From the NCBI GenBank assembly GCA_015039365.1, contig WION01000627.1, positions 1-27,437 of the forward strand: a stretch of 27,437 bases of DNA, given 5' to 3'. Each line of letters begins with the position of its first letter. Position 1 is the stretch's first letter. The notes beneath the pieces are model-generated. The model ran no database searches, was not told where the DNA came from, and saw only the letters and a list, made by a program, of their open reading frames with translations. A program made the translations under genes and the position numbers. The stretch is from Amanita rubescens (lineage: Eukaryota > Basidiomycota > Agaricomycetes > Agaricales > Amanitaceae). Shown piece by piece: positions 9,982-19,767 of the stretch.

Positions 9982-11155
9982 ATGACCCGCCTCAGCGGTG
10001 AAAAAGCAAAAGCAAAAGCCGCGTCCAGAGCATCGGATGCTGCTGATGTTGGGCTTAGTGTAGCGGCCACTGTATTGCAGACATTGCAAGCCGTTGCAGG
10101 AGCATCACCTGTCCCCGGGTTAGCACAGGCTGCAAATCTGGCGTTGGAGATAACGAAAATGGTTCAGGTGTGTTTACATGATCGATCTTGGGCGTATAGC
10201 TGACGACGACTGGGTGTTCTCCACATATAGGCAGTGAAAGGAAATAAAGCTGGCTTTGAGGGGCTCGCGGATGATTCGAGAGAGTTGGTGTACGTGATTT
10301 TTTGTGCGAATCGAAATGTGGAAAAGGCGGAGGACGTGCCACCGGGGCTAGTGGAACAGCTTGACCGTATTTTAAGGTGGGTCGGGTTCGAGTGGCATGT
10401 TATGGAGTTTGGTTTGACCCATGTCCACTTAGTGTCCTTTTTGATGTTAAGGCGTTTGCGGAAAAAGGCACTTCTAGGAACAAATTCTCGGCTTTCGTAC
10501 GGGCTGGAGTGGATGCAGGACAGATACAAGGCTATCGACAGAAGTTGCAGCAATCTTTAGGTACATTTGGGGTGAGTATGTCGCGGGAAATGGCATGGCG
10601 GCGAACTCATGATTATTATTATAGTTTCAGACAGACATTAGCCTCCAGGTTATGGTGCACAAATTGGTTGCGCACAATGGGAAGATGCTCGAGATGCTTG
10701 AGAATAAGGACAAAGCAGAGCCCAACGGCCAATCAAAAGGCTCTAGTCCCGATCCTAATCCGACGCCTGGCCCCAGCCCCGGTCCTGATCCTAGTCCTGG
10801 TCCTGGTCCTAGTCCTGGTCCTGGCCCCAGTGTTAAACCGGCGTCGGGCTTTGATTTTAGCGGTGCAGGCGGCAGCCCCAACCCCTGGGCCGGTATGAAG
10901 ATAAACCGTACACGAGGGGATATCGAGATGAACCAAGTCTACAACGTCACGAACAACAGCGACTCAAACAATACCTACACGAACAGCACCGTGAATAAGA
11001 ATAACACTTCGACAGTCAATAACAACTACAATCGTGGGGGAGATACCGTGACGAACGATTATTCTGTCAAGATGGGAGAAAACGTCAACTTTTCGGGCGC
11101 GTCCGGCATTAACTTTGGATCAAATAATGTGAATAATATGGGTCGGTCGTCGTAG
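9982..11155 (+). CDS. Copy C: HeLo/MLKL-NTD-like bundle with Pro-Gly linker and Asn/Gly-rich amyloid-like tail, 333 aa
   Basis: Exons 9982-10167, 10231-10376, 10433-10571 and 10625-11155; phases 0, 2, 0. A second acceptor at 10630 would drop two residues (FQ) from exon 4. Core: VLQTLQAVAGASPVPGLAQA and LEITKMVQ; AVKGNKAGFEGLADDSRELV; VKAFAEKGTSRNKFSAFV and YRQKLQQSLGTFG; TDISLQVMVHKLVAHNGKM. A Pro-Gly repeat (residues 205-226) separates the bundle from the tail. The tail has an FDFSGAGG segment, an Asn/Thr-rich stretch (about residues 256-290) and the motif SVKMGENVNFSGASGINFGS at 304-323, also present in copy B. There is no membrane helix. VKMGENVNF resembles the RHIM core, so this may be an amyloid-signalling protein; this is inference. 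The gene is intact and closest to copy B. Confidence 0.86.
10766..10831 (+). repeat. Pro-Gly minisatellite in copy C
   Basis: In-frame imperfect repeats of cctggtcct / agtcctggt coding PGPSPGPDPSPGPGPSPGPG and two more residues. It makes a flexible or polyproline linker between bundle and tail. Repeat number is likely to vary between strains. Confidence 0.85.
11063..11122 (+). other. RHIM-like / amyloid-like motif in copy C tail
   Basis: Codes for SVKMGENVNFSGASGINFGS. Compared with copy B, the matching positions are S-V-x-(M/V)-G-E-x-V-x-F-(S/A)-G-A-x-G-(I/F)-N-F-G. An Asn-rich stretch precedes it. Confidence 0.5.
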
Positions 11156-13330
11156 AGTGTTGCACTTATATTTCTTCGCATTCGATCTTGACTATTTTCA
11201 TCTCCATTGCTGAGGAACTAAGCCTGTCGTGACCCAAACGCAGGTGCCCCTCATCGTAGAAATTCTCCAATGTATTTCTGAATGATGCTAATTATTCTCC
11301 ATTTAGTATACCCCGTCGAATTGAATGTCATTTTCGAAAATGTCATAGAAATAACATGATGATTGCGCCATTCCGCAGAAAAACATGATACCCAAGCAGT
11401 ATAGAACGCTTGATAACATAGTAGGACCCAGATATCGGTGCTTGTGTACTTGAAGGAATGGCTCTCATTCCTACTTTGAATGCCTCTGGTGCGGACAAAA
11501 GCCGGTCAGTTATGAACGAACGACAAAGAACTCCTGGCGTTGCAGCCGAGCTGGCAGCGGGAAATCGAAACCATGCCTGGGGGAGAGTCTGAGTCATGCT
11601 TTTATTGAATTTTAAATAAAACGGTTGCAGGACGCATCTTTCCCCGAGAGCGTATAACTTCTTGACCAGATCGCTCGGTGCATCCGATCTTCCATCTAGT
11701 CAACTGTCAGACCGCCGTGTGATTACGGTGTCGAGGGCAAAGAGCCAGTACAGCTGTAACGCAATCGAGCAGCTCTAATGGCATTGGCGCGTCACGAGAG
11801 CGATTAGGCTGGAGTCGGTCACGTCGAGTCTCGCCGTCTCGTGGCACAGGCTGCACAGCCACTTCACTATCTCACACCGTGACGTAGTACATTCTACGCA
11901 CCGCCTCGTGCCTCGGCTCTCCTAGAATTGCCATATTTCCACATTGGCAGTTCCCACATCGCCTGCCACGGAAAAACGCCTTGTTATTCCTGTACGTTTA
12001 TCTTACCCGCTTTAGACTTCGCTTATGTCTATCCCCATGAGATTCTTGATGTCTTTAACACATGTCTGGCGTTTCACGTGGCGACAGCTCAGGTGAGAGG
12101 CCGCCCGATCACTAGGAGCTGCTCCTGCGTACCCAGCCGATCTGATAGGCGCCCAGGGACACAATACCGTTGTACAGTTTCTTCGCGCAGCGGATCTGGC
12201 CTTGCAAATCGATCTGGGGACGTTTTGAATTTCTATTATCTGCCCCTCCAAACATGTTGGTCCTGACTTGATTTTTATAGCACCACTAACATGATCGAAA
12301 AGCCTTGTATGGGCGATGCGCTCTAGTTTATCCGAGATAGGATCGGGTTTACGAACACAGCACAGTCTGCTCAAGTCACCTGCATATACAAATCCAGGAT
12401 GGCCTGTACCGTACTCGAACTGGTCGTTTGCAGAACGTGTTATGCAGCGGCCTCCTAACCATTGCATCTCTTGTTTTTTGCACCGCCTCCAGAGTTTAGG
12501 ATAAGGAAAATGTGAGTGTAAAATACAGAGACGGCGCCATCCTGATTCTACGTTTTTTGTCACGACATTTCCCGAGCCAACGTCTTGATTTAGTGAGGGA
12601 AGTCACCTTTCCATTTCAGTTCATCCATCATTCTCATCACACCCCTGCACGTGGATTTGCGTAAAACAACAGCCTCGTTTTGTTTGTTGTCTGAACTTTT
12701 TGTCAAGGAATTTCCGGTTGTGACGAGTAAGGAATCTTTACATGGTTGTGAGGCATGCTAATGTCTTTGTTGAATCAAAAGTGTTCGGGGCCGCGTCATT
12801 CAGGGTAAGACAAGGAAGTTGGCATGGCGAAAAAGACGAACATGCAATATTCTGGGAATGACCTTGACATTCCCGATACGATTGTCTGCATTAGAGCACT
12901 CTATGTGAAGAGCGTGTGATGTGTTCATGCCGTCCGGATAAAAAGGCACAGCCCTCACTTGACAAACGACGCTGCAGCAGCCTGCCTCATTCCTTCCTTC
13001 CCTCATTCGCCTCAGTTTCGTCCTCTTCGTATGCTCACAGCGTCTCCGACGCATCTCTCTGCTCAAGTGCATCGTCATTGGATTGGAAAGCTGTTACGTG
13101 TGCGGAAGGATTTTGGCCCGAACGTTGCCTGTGGAGATGCCGCACAAGCATGTACGTAATTCGGACCTCGTTCCCCCCTGCGTCTCCGCCGCATGATAAC
13201 AATCGATTATCCAGTATACGACGTAAATACTGTCATCACGGTAATACAAACACGCAACAATATAGTAGCTACACAGCTATCGCAGGATGGGGATCGTGGT
13301 CTAAGCGCAATCATCTCCTGCCGCAGCAAT
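11156..13330. other. Long stretch between copies C and D without a confident gene
   Basis: Frames at 11343-11597 (minus), 12012-12563 (minus) and 12959-13159 (plus) are open, but I recognise none of them and find no splice pattern to support them. The 12959 frame has a good GTACGT donor at about 13152 and could be a first exon. The part at 13208-13281, read on the minus strand, codes a short hydrophobic stretch discussed under copy D. Confidence 0.35.
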
Positions 13331-14176
13331 TTACCCGCTCGACGTGCCGTTTCCTATTACGGTTTCCGCCCTATCGCCTGGGGTAGTCGTGATTGTGACT
13401 AATCCCTTGGCAGAGTCAATCTGCCCGGGAATTCTGAGTGGGAGCAGCGCCCCGACGGATGCGCTCGCGTCCATGCTTGGCACGCTGGTACCAGAGGTTG
13501 CTCCCTTTTTGAACTCTTCCAGCAACTCGAGCTGAGACTCTATCTTCGCGACCGTGACGCAGAGATTGATTCCAGATTGCAGCTGTCCGCACGCCACGTT
13601 GTCAGTGCGTTGACGCGCTGCGAGAGTAAAACGATACCGACGTGAAAAACTCTCATTGACTGCTTCACCCTCTCCCTGTATTCCTCTATCTTCACCGCGT
13701 CCCTCCGGGAATGAAGCATGGCTTTGATGAAAGGTCTAGAGGCGCTCTTACGGGCGAATATTTGGATCGAGGCCAGAGTGCTATCGATGCCAATGGCGTC
13801 GTTGAGAACTCGCTTTCAGTTGTAGGCGGCGGAAAGACCTACTGGACGAGTTGTCCCAAATTTTTAACCAGATCACTTGGCACGTCTGCTGCGTTCGGAA
13901 TATTCTCAATAATTGCAATGACTAGCTCGTTCGAATCTTCCGCTAGTCTTTTGAAACCTTTTTTATTTTGTCTTGCGCTCTACAATCATTTCAGCACCGC
14001 TGTAACTTTTGTACAACAACGCCAAACCGGCGAACCTGAACAGCACTAACGAGATCTGCAGCGATATCTGCAGCGATGCGCGCAGTCGGTACTTCACATG
14101 CATCTCTCAGCGCCGTTAACATGACCAAGGATGCATCTAACGTGTTGTCGGGGCCTGGTCCTGCCTGAGTGCTCAT
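13331..14176 (-). CDS. Copy D: HeLo/MLKL-NTD-like bundle protein, short soluble tail, 222 aa
   Basis: Minus-strand exons 14036-14176, 13843-13979, 13642-13780 and 13331-13582; phases 0, 2, 0. Exon 3 is 139 nt as in most other copies; exon 2 is 137 nt, three codons shorter than the usual 146. Core: VMLTALRDACEVPTARIAAD and DLVSAVQ; ARQNKKGFKRLAEDSNELV; SIQIFARKSASRPFIKAML and REKVKQ-type YRERVKQSMRVF; LQSGINLCVTVAKIESQLEL. The start MSTQAG at 14176 is preferred over an in-frame ATG at 14278, because other copies have short N-termini. The tail is about 60 residues, Gly/Ser/Thr-rich, with no membrane segment. Two donors (GTTCGC after exon 1, GTCGGT after exon 3) are weaker than in sister copies, so splicing may be poor, but the frame is kept. 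It stands between the A-C group and the rest on the opposite strand. Confidence 0.75.
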
Positions 14177-15440
14177 TTTGGAAAGGCGGTGATAGACTTC
14201 CCGTAGGCGAGAAGTGGTCGAAGAAAGGAAAGGTGCGTCTTTGGAAAGAACAGATGGCGACAGAACCAATGTCTTCACAGGGCAATATTTGAGGAGATCA
14301 ACCCTTAAAGCTTAAACCGCCGTTTCTGGGCTCAAATAATCTCATGTCTCTGACCATCATCCTCTTGGTAGTTTGCACACATGCCGTTCATACAAGTTCA
14401 GCGCAAACTTAATCCCGCACATCATGTTTGAGAAAAAAATCGTGCTCTCTAGCGGAGATCACCCCCGTCAGTGGCGCGGAAACTTGCGGTGGTCTTTGAC
14501 TCGACGTCGAAAAAAATTGAACGTGAGACACTGAACGGCATCATTTCTTGAATCGCATTCAAGCAAGGCACTAGGCCCAAATCTATTGGTTACATCAGAG
14601 GATATCCATGTCTTCCCGTAACAACCGTAACAACCGCCGATACGATGCGTGAGTTAATCATGAAAGGAATAAAAAATCAATGCGATCTGTCAGGGAGAGA
14701 TTATATACTTTGATTGCTTTTCAGCTAACCAGAACACGGCCGCCATTCGGTGGAGTTGCTGGACAACTGATGGTCTAGTTTTTGGTCGAGGGCCGTTCCC
14801 GCGGCGAGTCCGCTACAGCGCGATCCGGAACCAATGGAATGCGCCCTTGACCGGCAGCGCTGAAGACCTGCGCATCGACGCAGTTAAATTCCTAACCGAA
14901 TGCCCTACTGCCCCCTCTCCCTCACCCGACTAGGACCAGAGCTCGTAGGACTGAGGCATTTTCTCGATCGCGTGCCCCTTGGTCGACCTGCGAATGAGGG
15001 ATCCCAATAAGTAAACGAGTCAACGGGGAACTTCGATATGGAAAGTTGCCCAGGAATAGCTCCCGCATCCCCAGGCCTGTGTAAGGGTCGAGGCGAAGGC
15101 ACAGAAAGATGCGCGGCGCGACGGTGAGAAGAACATCTGTTCTCACGTCACACGGAAAGGGTCAAGAATCGGGATCACTGGAAGGGCTAGCATATAAGGA
15201 TGCGTGGAATTGAAATTGCCAGTGGGCCAAAATTAGCGCTAAAGGTAATGGCTGTATGCGGAGCTTCACGGGGGTACAGAGGTTCTTTGGGGTCCCAGCC
15301 TAATACGGGCCCACACAACAGCTCCTGAAGCAAAGCGACCACAGTCGAGATCAAATCCGAAAGTATAATGGTTCCAGCCCTCTCACAACGCCGGTGTTGA
15401 ATGAGCTATCAGTTAACAAAAGTAAAGCCTAGACTGACCC
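14177..15440. other. Stretch upstream of copy D with one weak gene candidate
   Basis: No confident gene. At 14608 an ATG opens a short Arg/Asn-rich frame (MSSRNNRNNRRYDA) ending at a good GTGAGT donor (14649). After the acceptor at 14724 a 69-codon open stretch runs to a TAG at 14931-14933, but the phase does not fit this ATG. It might be part of an unrecognised gene. Confidence 0.25.
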
Positions 15441-15447
15441 TTCGTTG

Positions 15448-15605
15448 ATGGATCATGTTCAAGTGTACGGCTCAATGCTCAAAAGGGTTACTAGATTCGC
15501 GAGAAAGTCGATTTGGAGTAAGTAGTACGTGCCATGTAAAAGATGGGATACTTACGTTCATTCAGACGGGTATGAATCTCGAGTATGGTCTACAGGTGCA
15601 CGGAA
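15448..15605 (+). pseudogene. Decayed relic of a B/C-type family copy (exon 3 end, intron, exon 4 start)
   Basis: AAGTCGATTTGGAGTA at 15505-15520 followed by GTACGTGCC matches the copy B exon 3 end and donor (AAGTCAATTTGGAGTACGTGCC). AGACGGGTATGAATCTC near 15563-15580 matches the copy B exon 4 start (AGACGGATATCAATCTC). Upstream, CAAGTGTACGGCTCAATGCT matches the exon 3 segment coding IQSYRQML. The frame is destroyed and the rest of the copy is not recognisable. Confidence 0.5.
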
Positions 15606-17034
15606 AGCGCCGTCGATAATGTTTTTTTACACCTCAGTGTTCAATGATGGTGTTGACCACAAAAGTATAAAATCTAGTACTAGTAAGTAATGGACCTGAA
15701 TCCAAGCTTCGTGTCGTCTTAAGTGAATAACAGAGAAAGATGAAAGGAAAACGACGTGGTCCGAATCACGCACGGGCGCGTCTGGATCCAACCCAGTTCA
15801 CTAGCCCTGCAGAATCCGGAATTGCGGATTGCAACAAGGTAATCACCTTTCTTAATGTTGAATGGGGCGTTACCGTTGAAGAAAAGGACGAGATAATGAG
15901 GTGATAGCCGGCCACGTCATGTCCAACGCGCAACTCCACGAAAATTGAAGAGCCTGCTCAACAGGAGGAAGATCGAGGCCGTTGTATGACCGGATGGGTG
16001 CCTGGAATTCTCTGATAGTAACACTCAAGTGGTCAAGTGGAACGGTAACGCACTTATATAGTTTCTAACGAACAAGTGTCCATATTCGCGTCTCTCTGAG
16101 GTGGACAAACACGGCAGTCGTGCTCTGAGGACCAGCGCGCAGCAACGATAGAAATGGGAGAGGTCAGTGATCACAAGAATGATGGCAGTGTGAGGCCCAT
16201 CTGACTACTTGAACGCGAAAGAAATCGGGCGAGAGAAGAGAAGGAGACACTAAAATGATGCTGTTTTAGAATAATTTAGCACGATTCGACGAGCGTACAT
16301 GAATTAAGTGAATCACCATGATCCAGAGGTTAACCGTTTCAGACCGCACGATGAGGTCTAGAAAGGAGAGAGATGGGTTGAACGGTTGGACTGACTACAG
16401 GGCCCACTCGGGACGGCTTTCTAACTATAGGTGTAGCGCCGCAGGCAGAAGAAAAAAATTAATGACAAAACAAGTCGGAACCGGTGCTACCGGACCGATA
16501 CTTTGTTTGTCTATCGACGTCCGAGTCAAACAATCTATTTTCAAACTGCGAGTCTGACAGACGCGTCGATGACAGCCACTCCTCAGCCAATATTCCGGAA
16601 TGATATTCGTTCGTTCAAATCTCATGTCATGAAGACCTTTGCTTCAGCATCCGAGTTGCCTCGTCATGGCCCTCACATACCTGGCAGTGATCGCCAATAC
16701 TTTCCGCACCGTCAACTATGGAGAGTTTTTCCAGACCAGCAAATCGTTGCAACACGGCATCCTTCCCTTTCCCCTAGTAACCTTGCTCACACCTATACCA
16801 GGCTAAATTGCGCCTCTCTGATCCCTTCGATCTGCGCTTCAAATCACAGTAATGTGTCAATCCCCTTATCAGGGATCAAAGAGAACGAGACGTTCGTACT
16901 ACTACCTGGACCGGAACATTGGCTTGAAAAATCCAACGAAACGCGACGTTGCTTCTCGCAGGTTTGTTCCCCATGTTTGCTTGATAGACAGCTTGTTGAA
17001 CGTTCTCAATACCCGTATTCCAGGTCTGCAACAG
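15606..17034. other. Stretch without a confident gene
   Basis: A 196-codon plus-strand frame at 16503-17093 is open, but its 3' part is antisense to the relic of copy J and its composition is unconvincing. Nothing recognisable elsewhere. Confidence 0.4.
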
Positions 17035-17425
17035 TATCGGATAACCTGGACGAAAACTTCTCTTTACGAATACTACTATCACTCGGCCCCTAAAACCTAC
17101 ACACCACAATGTAGAACAAGATTGCCATACCACTTCAGCTAGTCCCGTAGCCGAATTGCCAGAATTTCCGAGCGGGGATAGCGTTGAAACCGATACGTCA
17201 GCGTTTTCGCTTCGAACGCTAGGATCTGGCGTTCCCTGTTTCTGAGCGTTTTTCTTATTTTGACTTGTAGAGAAGTCAGCTTTTCGACGGTACCGCAGAA
17301 AATAACATATGACTCGATTGAAGCTTATGGATGACCGCATATCGTCAGAATTTCACCCTATTGAAAGAAGGCTGACACCAAATTCCACATAGATTGCTTC
17401 GATTTTTCCCAGTATTCACGTAGTT
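17035..17425 (-). pseudogene. Copy J: 5'-truncated, frameshifted family copy with membrane-type tail
   Basis: On the minus strand the end of exon 3 (a REYWEKSKQSMW-like sequence at about 17380-17425) is followed by a short intron and an exon 4 start LQSSHM.. at 17323. Nucleotides here align to copy F (cgacggt..ccgcag or ccggagg..gattgaagct). After one frame change the string TVEKLTSLQVK matches TVAKLASRQ of other copies. Further on, TPDPS..STLSP and RVIVVFVKRSFRPGY match the copy F linker (TPDLSS..STLSP) and its membrane end (GITIFVVHKVFRRLGY). Exons 1 and 2 are missing. It once encoded a membrane-anchored member of the F type. Confidence 0.7.
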
Positions 17426-18018
17426 TTGGCCAGGTGGTAAGAACGAGAAAGAAGAGTCGAATGTGTGATGTAATACGGAATGTAGGATGGCGCTTTGTTT
17501 GCCTGCATCATTCATTCCAAATAACTCTGGCTGGTGACACGAGGTTATGTGGAACGTGTTTTCCTGAAGGATAGATTACTGGCTAGGCGAAGGAGGTGAC
17601 GTCATCTATCCATCGCTCAACGTCAACTGCGCCCTCAGTGGGTGAGAACAAATACAGAGGAGGTGGAGGAACCGCACTTTAAGATCGCGATTCCAGAGTC
17701 TCTACGAGCAGGAGCCAGCCTACTTACCAGCAAAGGGCGGAGTGCCAAGTGACACCTGTCAAAGCAGTGGGAGTATGATATATGATGGTCAACTGGAGTC
17801 AGAATCTGTCAGATGCTTGAAATGGTCGAAAACGTGTTTTCCTCGAAGCAGTGGAGATAAGATCCCTTCCCCACTTCCACTGCCTCATCTGCGTTCCACC
17901 CTCGTTCCACCACCCTTCTTTAAACTACATTCTTATTACGCTCCTCTGCTCCTCTTTCGTTTGCATTCCTTTTCACATTCACATCTCTCTCGGCGCATTT
18001 TATTCTCCTTTAGCTTAT
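17426..18018. other. Region upstream of copy E
   Basis: No gene. A perfect CRE-type palindrome TGACGTCA lies at 17597-17604. The last 150 bases are strongly pyrimidine-rich. It probably holds the (former) copy E promoter. Confidence 0.4.
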
Positions 18019-19111
18019 ATGAATTTCTCTGCTCCCTCCGAGTCACTCGTCTCTTCGCCCTCCTGGAAGCCTGAAACCCGACAACAAAATCACACCCGTC
18101 GACTGTCCCACCGTCAGTTCTCCTGGCACAATGACCTACGACCCCGCGAAAACTATGTGCACAATTACGTGCACACCGGATCGGACCCAGAAGTAGTCGA
18201 CATCTCTTTGGGCGTATCCTCGATCATGCTATCAACGCTGCGAGATGCCTCCAAACTTTCGCCTGTTCCCTTTCTCTCTGCTGCTGCTGGGATTGCATTA
18301 GCCATTGTTGGGGCTGTGCAGGTTAGTTACAGTAGCTTGTTCAGTAATTGGACCTTACAGTGTATATCACAGAAAGCAAGGCGAAATAAAGACGGATTTA
18401 AAGCACTCGCAGACGATTCATGCGAACTCGTCTGCGTCATTATCCGTACTTACAAGGATCGTCCCGGGACGGATGACCTGCCTATTGATCTAGTCAACGA
18501 TCTTCAACAGCTTGTCACGTATGTCGCTCCGTCGTCTAGTAGGCTCACCGATAAAAATTACATCATTAACATCAAATTGACAGCGTTCTCGCGTCTATCC
18601 AGAAGTTCGCACAAAAAGGCGCATCAAGGAATTTCTTCAAGGCCATTGTACGCTCCAGCGTCGATGCGGAGAAGATACAGCACTACAGGGGCAGGATGCA
18701 GCAGTCCATGAGGGTCTTTAATGTTAGTAGTATCTTTTTCTTCTGGCGTGATCGGATTACCAACAGTTATCTGCAGCTTCAATCCGACATTATCCTTCGC
18801 GAAACTGTCGCAAAGCTTGCTTCTCGCCAGGCCGAGCTTGATAATGGAGCACCACCAGTTCCAAGCTCGAGCGCCGGTCCCTCCTGACAATGCTCCCATC
18901 TAGTAACTCGGTCAAACCCCAGGCTAATCTTGGAACGATGACTGCCTCTGAGAACACGGCATCTGAATCCGAAAAGATGCCTCAGAGAGCAACGACACAA
19001 ACCACGGTAGTGGATAGTGCCTTCAAAGTATGCGCCATAGTCATGTGCGTGTGTGTTGTTATAGTAATAAACTATACTCACTTTATCCGGGGCCGGCGCA
19101 CGAGGTCGTAG
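18019..19111 (+). pseudogene. Copy E: HeLo/MLKL-NTD-like family member with frame breaks, membrane-type tail out of frame
   Basis: The core is clear and spliceable: exon 1 to 18321, then 18373-18518 (146 nt), 18584-18722 (139 nt) and 18777 onward. Blocks: MLSTLRDASKLSPVPFLSAA; KARRNKDGFKALADDSCELV; SIQKFAQKGASRNFFKAIV; RMQQSMRVFN; LQSDIILRETVAKLASRQ. Two faults are seen. The ATG matching those of sister copies (18131) is out of frame and reaches TAG after 21 codons; the core's frame has only earlier ATGs at 18019 or 17851. In exon 4 the frame stops at 18885-18887, while linker and membrane helix like those of copy H continue in another frame (18890-19111; CAIVMCVCVVIVINY). Either it is a recent pseudogene, or it makes a 232-aa protein lacking the anchor. 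Sequencing error could also cause the second break. Confidence 0.75.
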
Positions 19112-19767
19112 CGAAGGTTGGCCTGGTTCGCCACCTTATCGACCTCGTGTTCGTTCGTTCCCTCTCTCCCTTGTCCCCCTCATCGTCCTTGCCTTGACTC
19201 ATCCTCCCTCATCCTCATCTTCGACCTCTCCCTTTTCAACCTCATTGCGACATCCATGGAGTCCTATCATCTTTTACTCTTTCACCAGCATCTCCAGCCT
19301 TGTCCTCCCCCTTGTAGTACCCGATGAGATGGGTCAGTGTGAGGGCAAGGGCAAGGTTGAAGATGATGATGAGGGGTGACGACCGGGAGGAGGCAGGTAA
19401 AGGGAGACTTCATTGAAGCGAGGACATCTTCTAACCTATAGATTAGTTGGCTCTCGAAGAAACGCGTCCAGCATCATAAACCAGTTATTGAAAATGCTGG
19501 CGTCAAAGGGAACCGCGAACGCTGAAGAGAAGATGACATGATACGGGCCACGTAGGCTCGTACTGACTGCGGTTTTAATGCGCTGAAGAACATTGCTAAA
19601 TCCAACAATGGAACATGCTGCCAGGCCGCCAATTCAATTCCATTCCAATAGCAAAGTCGGTCATTTCTCTTCGTTTAATCATACTACTAGTCTACTCAGC
19701 AACGTGAAACCTTGAACCAGATCCGTATCTGAACCATATACCAGCGCCTGTACAGAGAAATCGTCAC
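19112..19767. other. Spacer between the convergent copies E and F
   Basis: No gene. 19118-19330 is a long pyrimidine-rich (TC) tract on the plus strand. The rest is unremarkable. Confidence 0.45.

Noticed and set aside
12012..12563. 183-codon minus-strand ORF
   Set aside because: Open but with no recognisable motif, no splice partners and unconvincing composition.
13193..13402. Plus-strand ORF overlapping the end of copy D
   Set aside because: It could be a second exon after 12959-13151, but it is antisense to the copy D last exon and has no recognisable features.
16503..17093. 196-codon plus-strand ORF
   Set aside because: Its 3' part is antisense to the copy J relic, the composition is not protein-like, and no family or splice pattern supports it.
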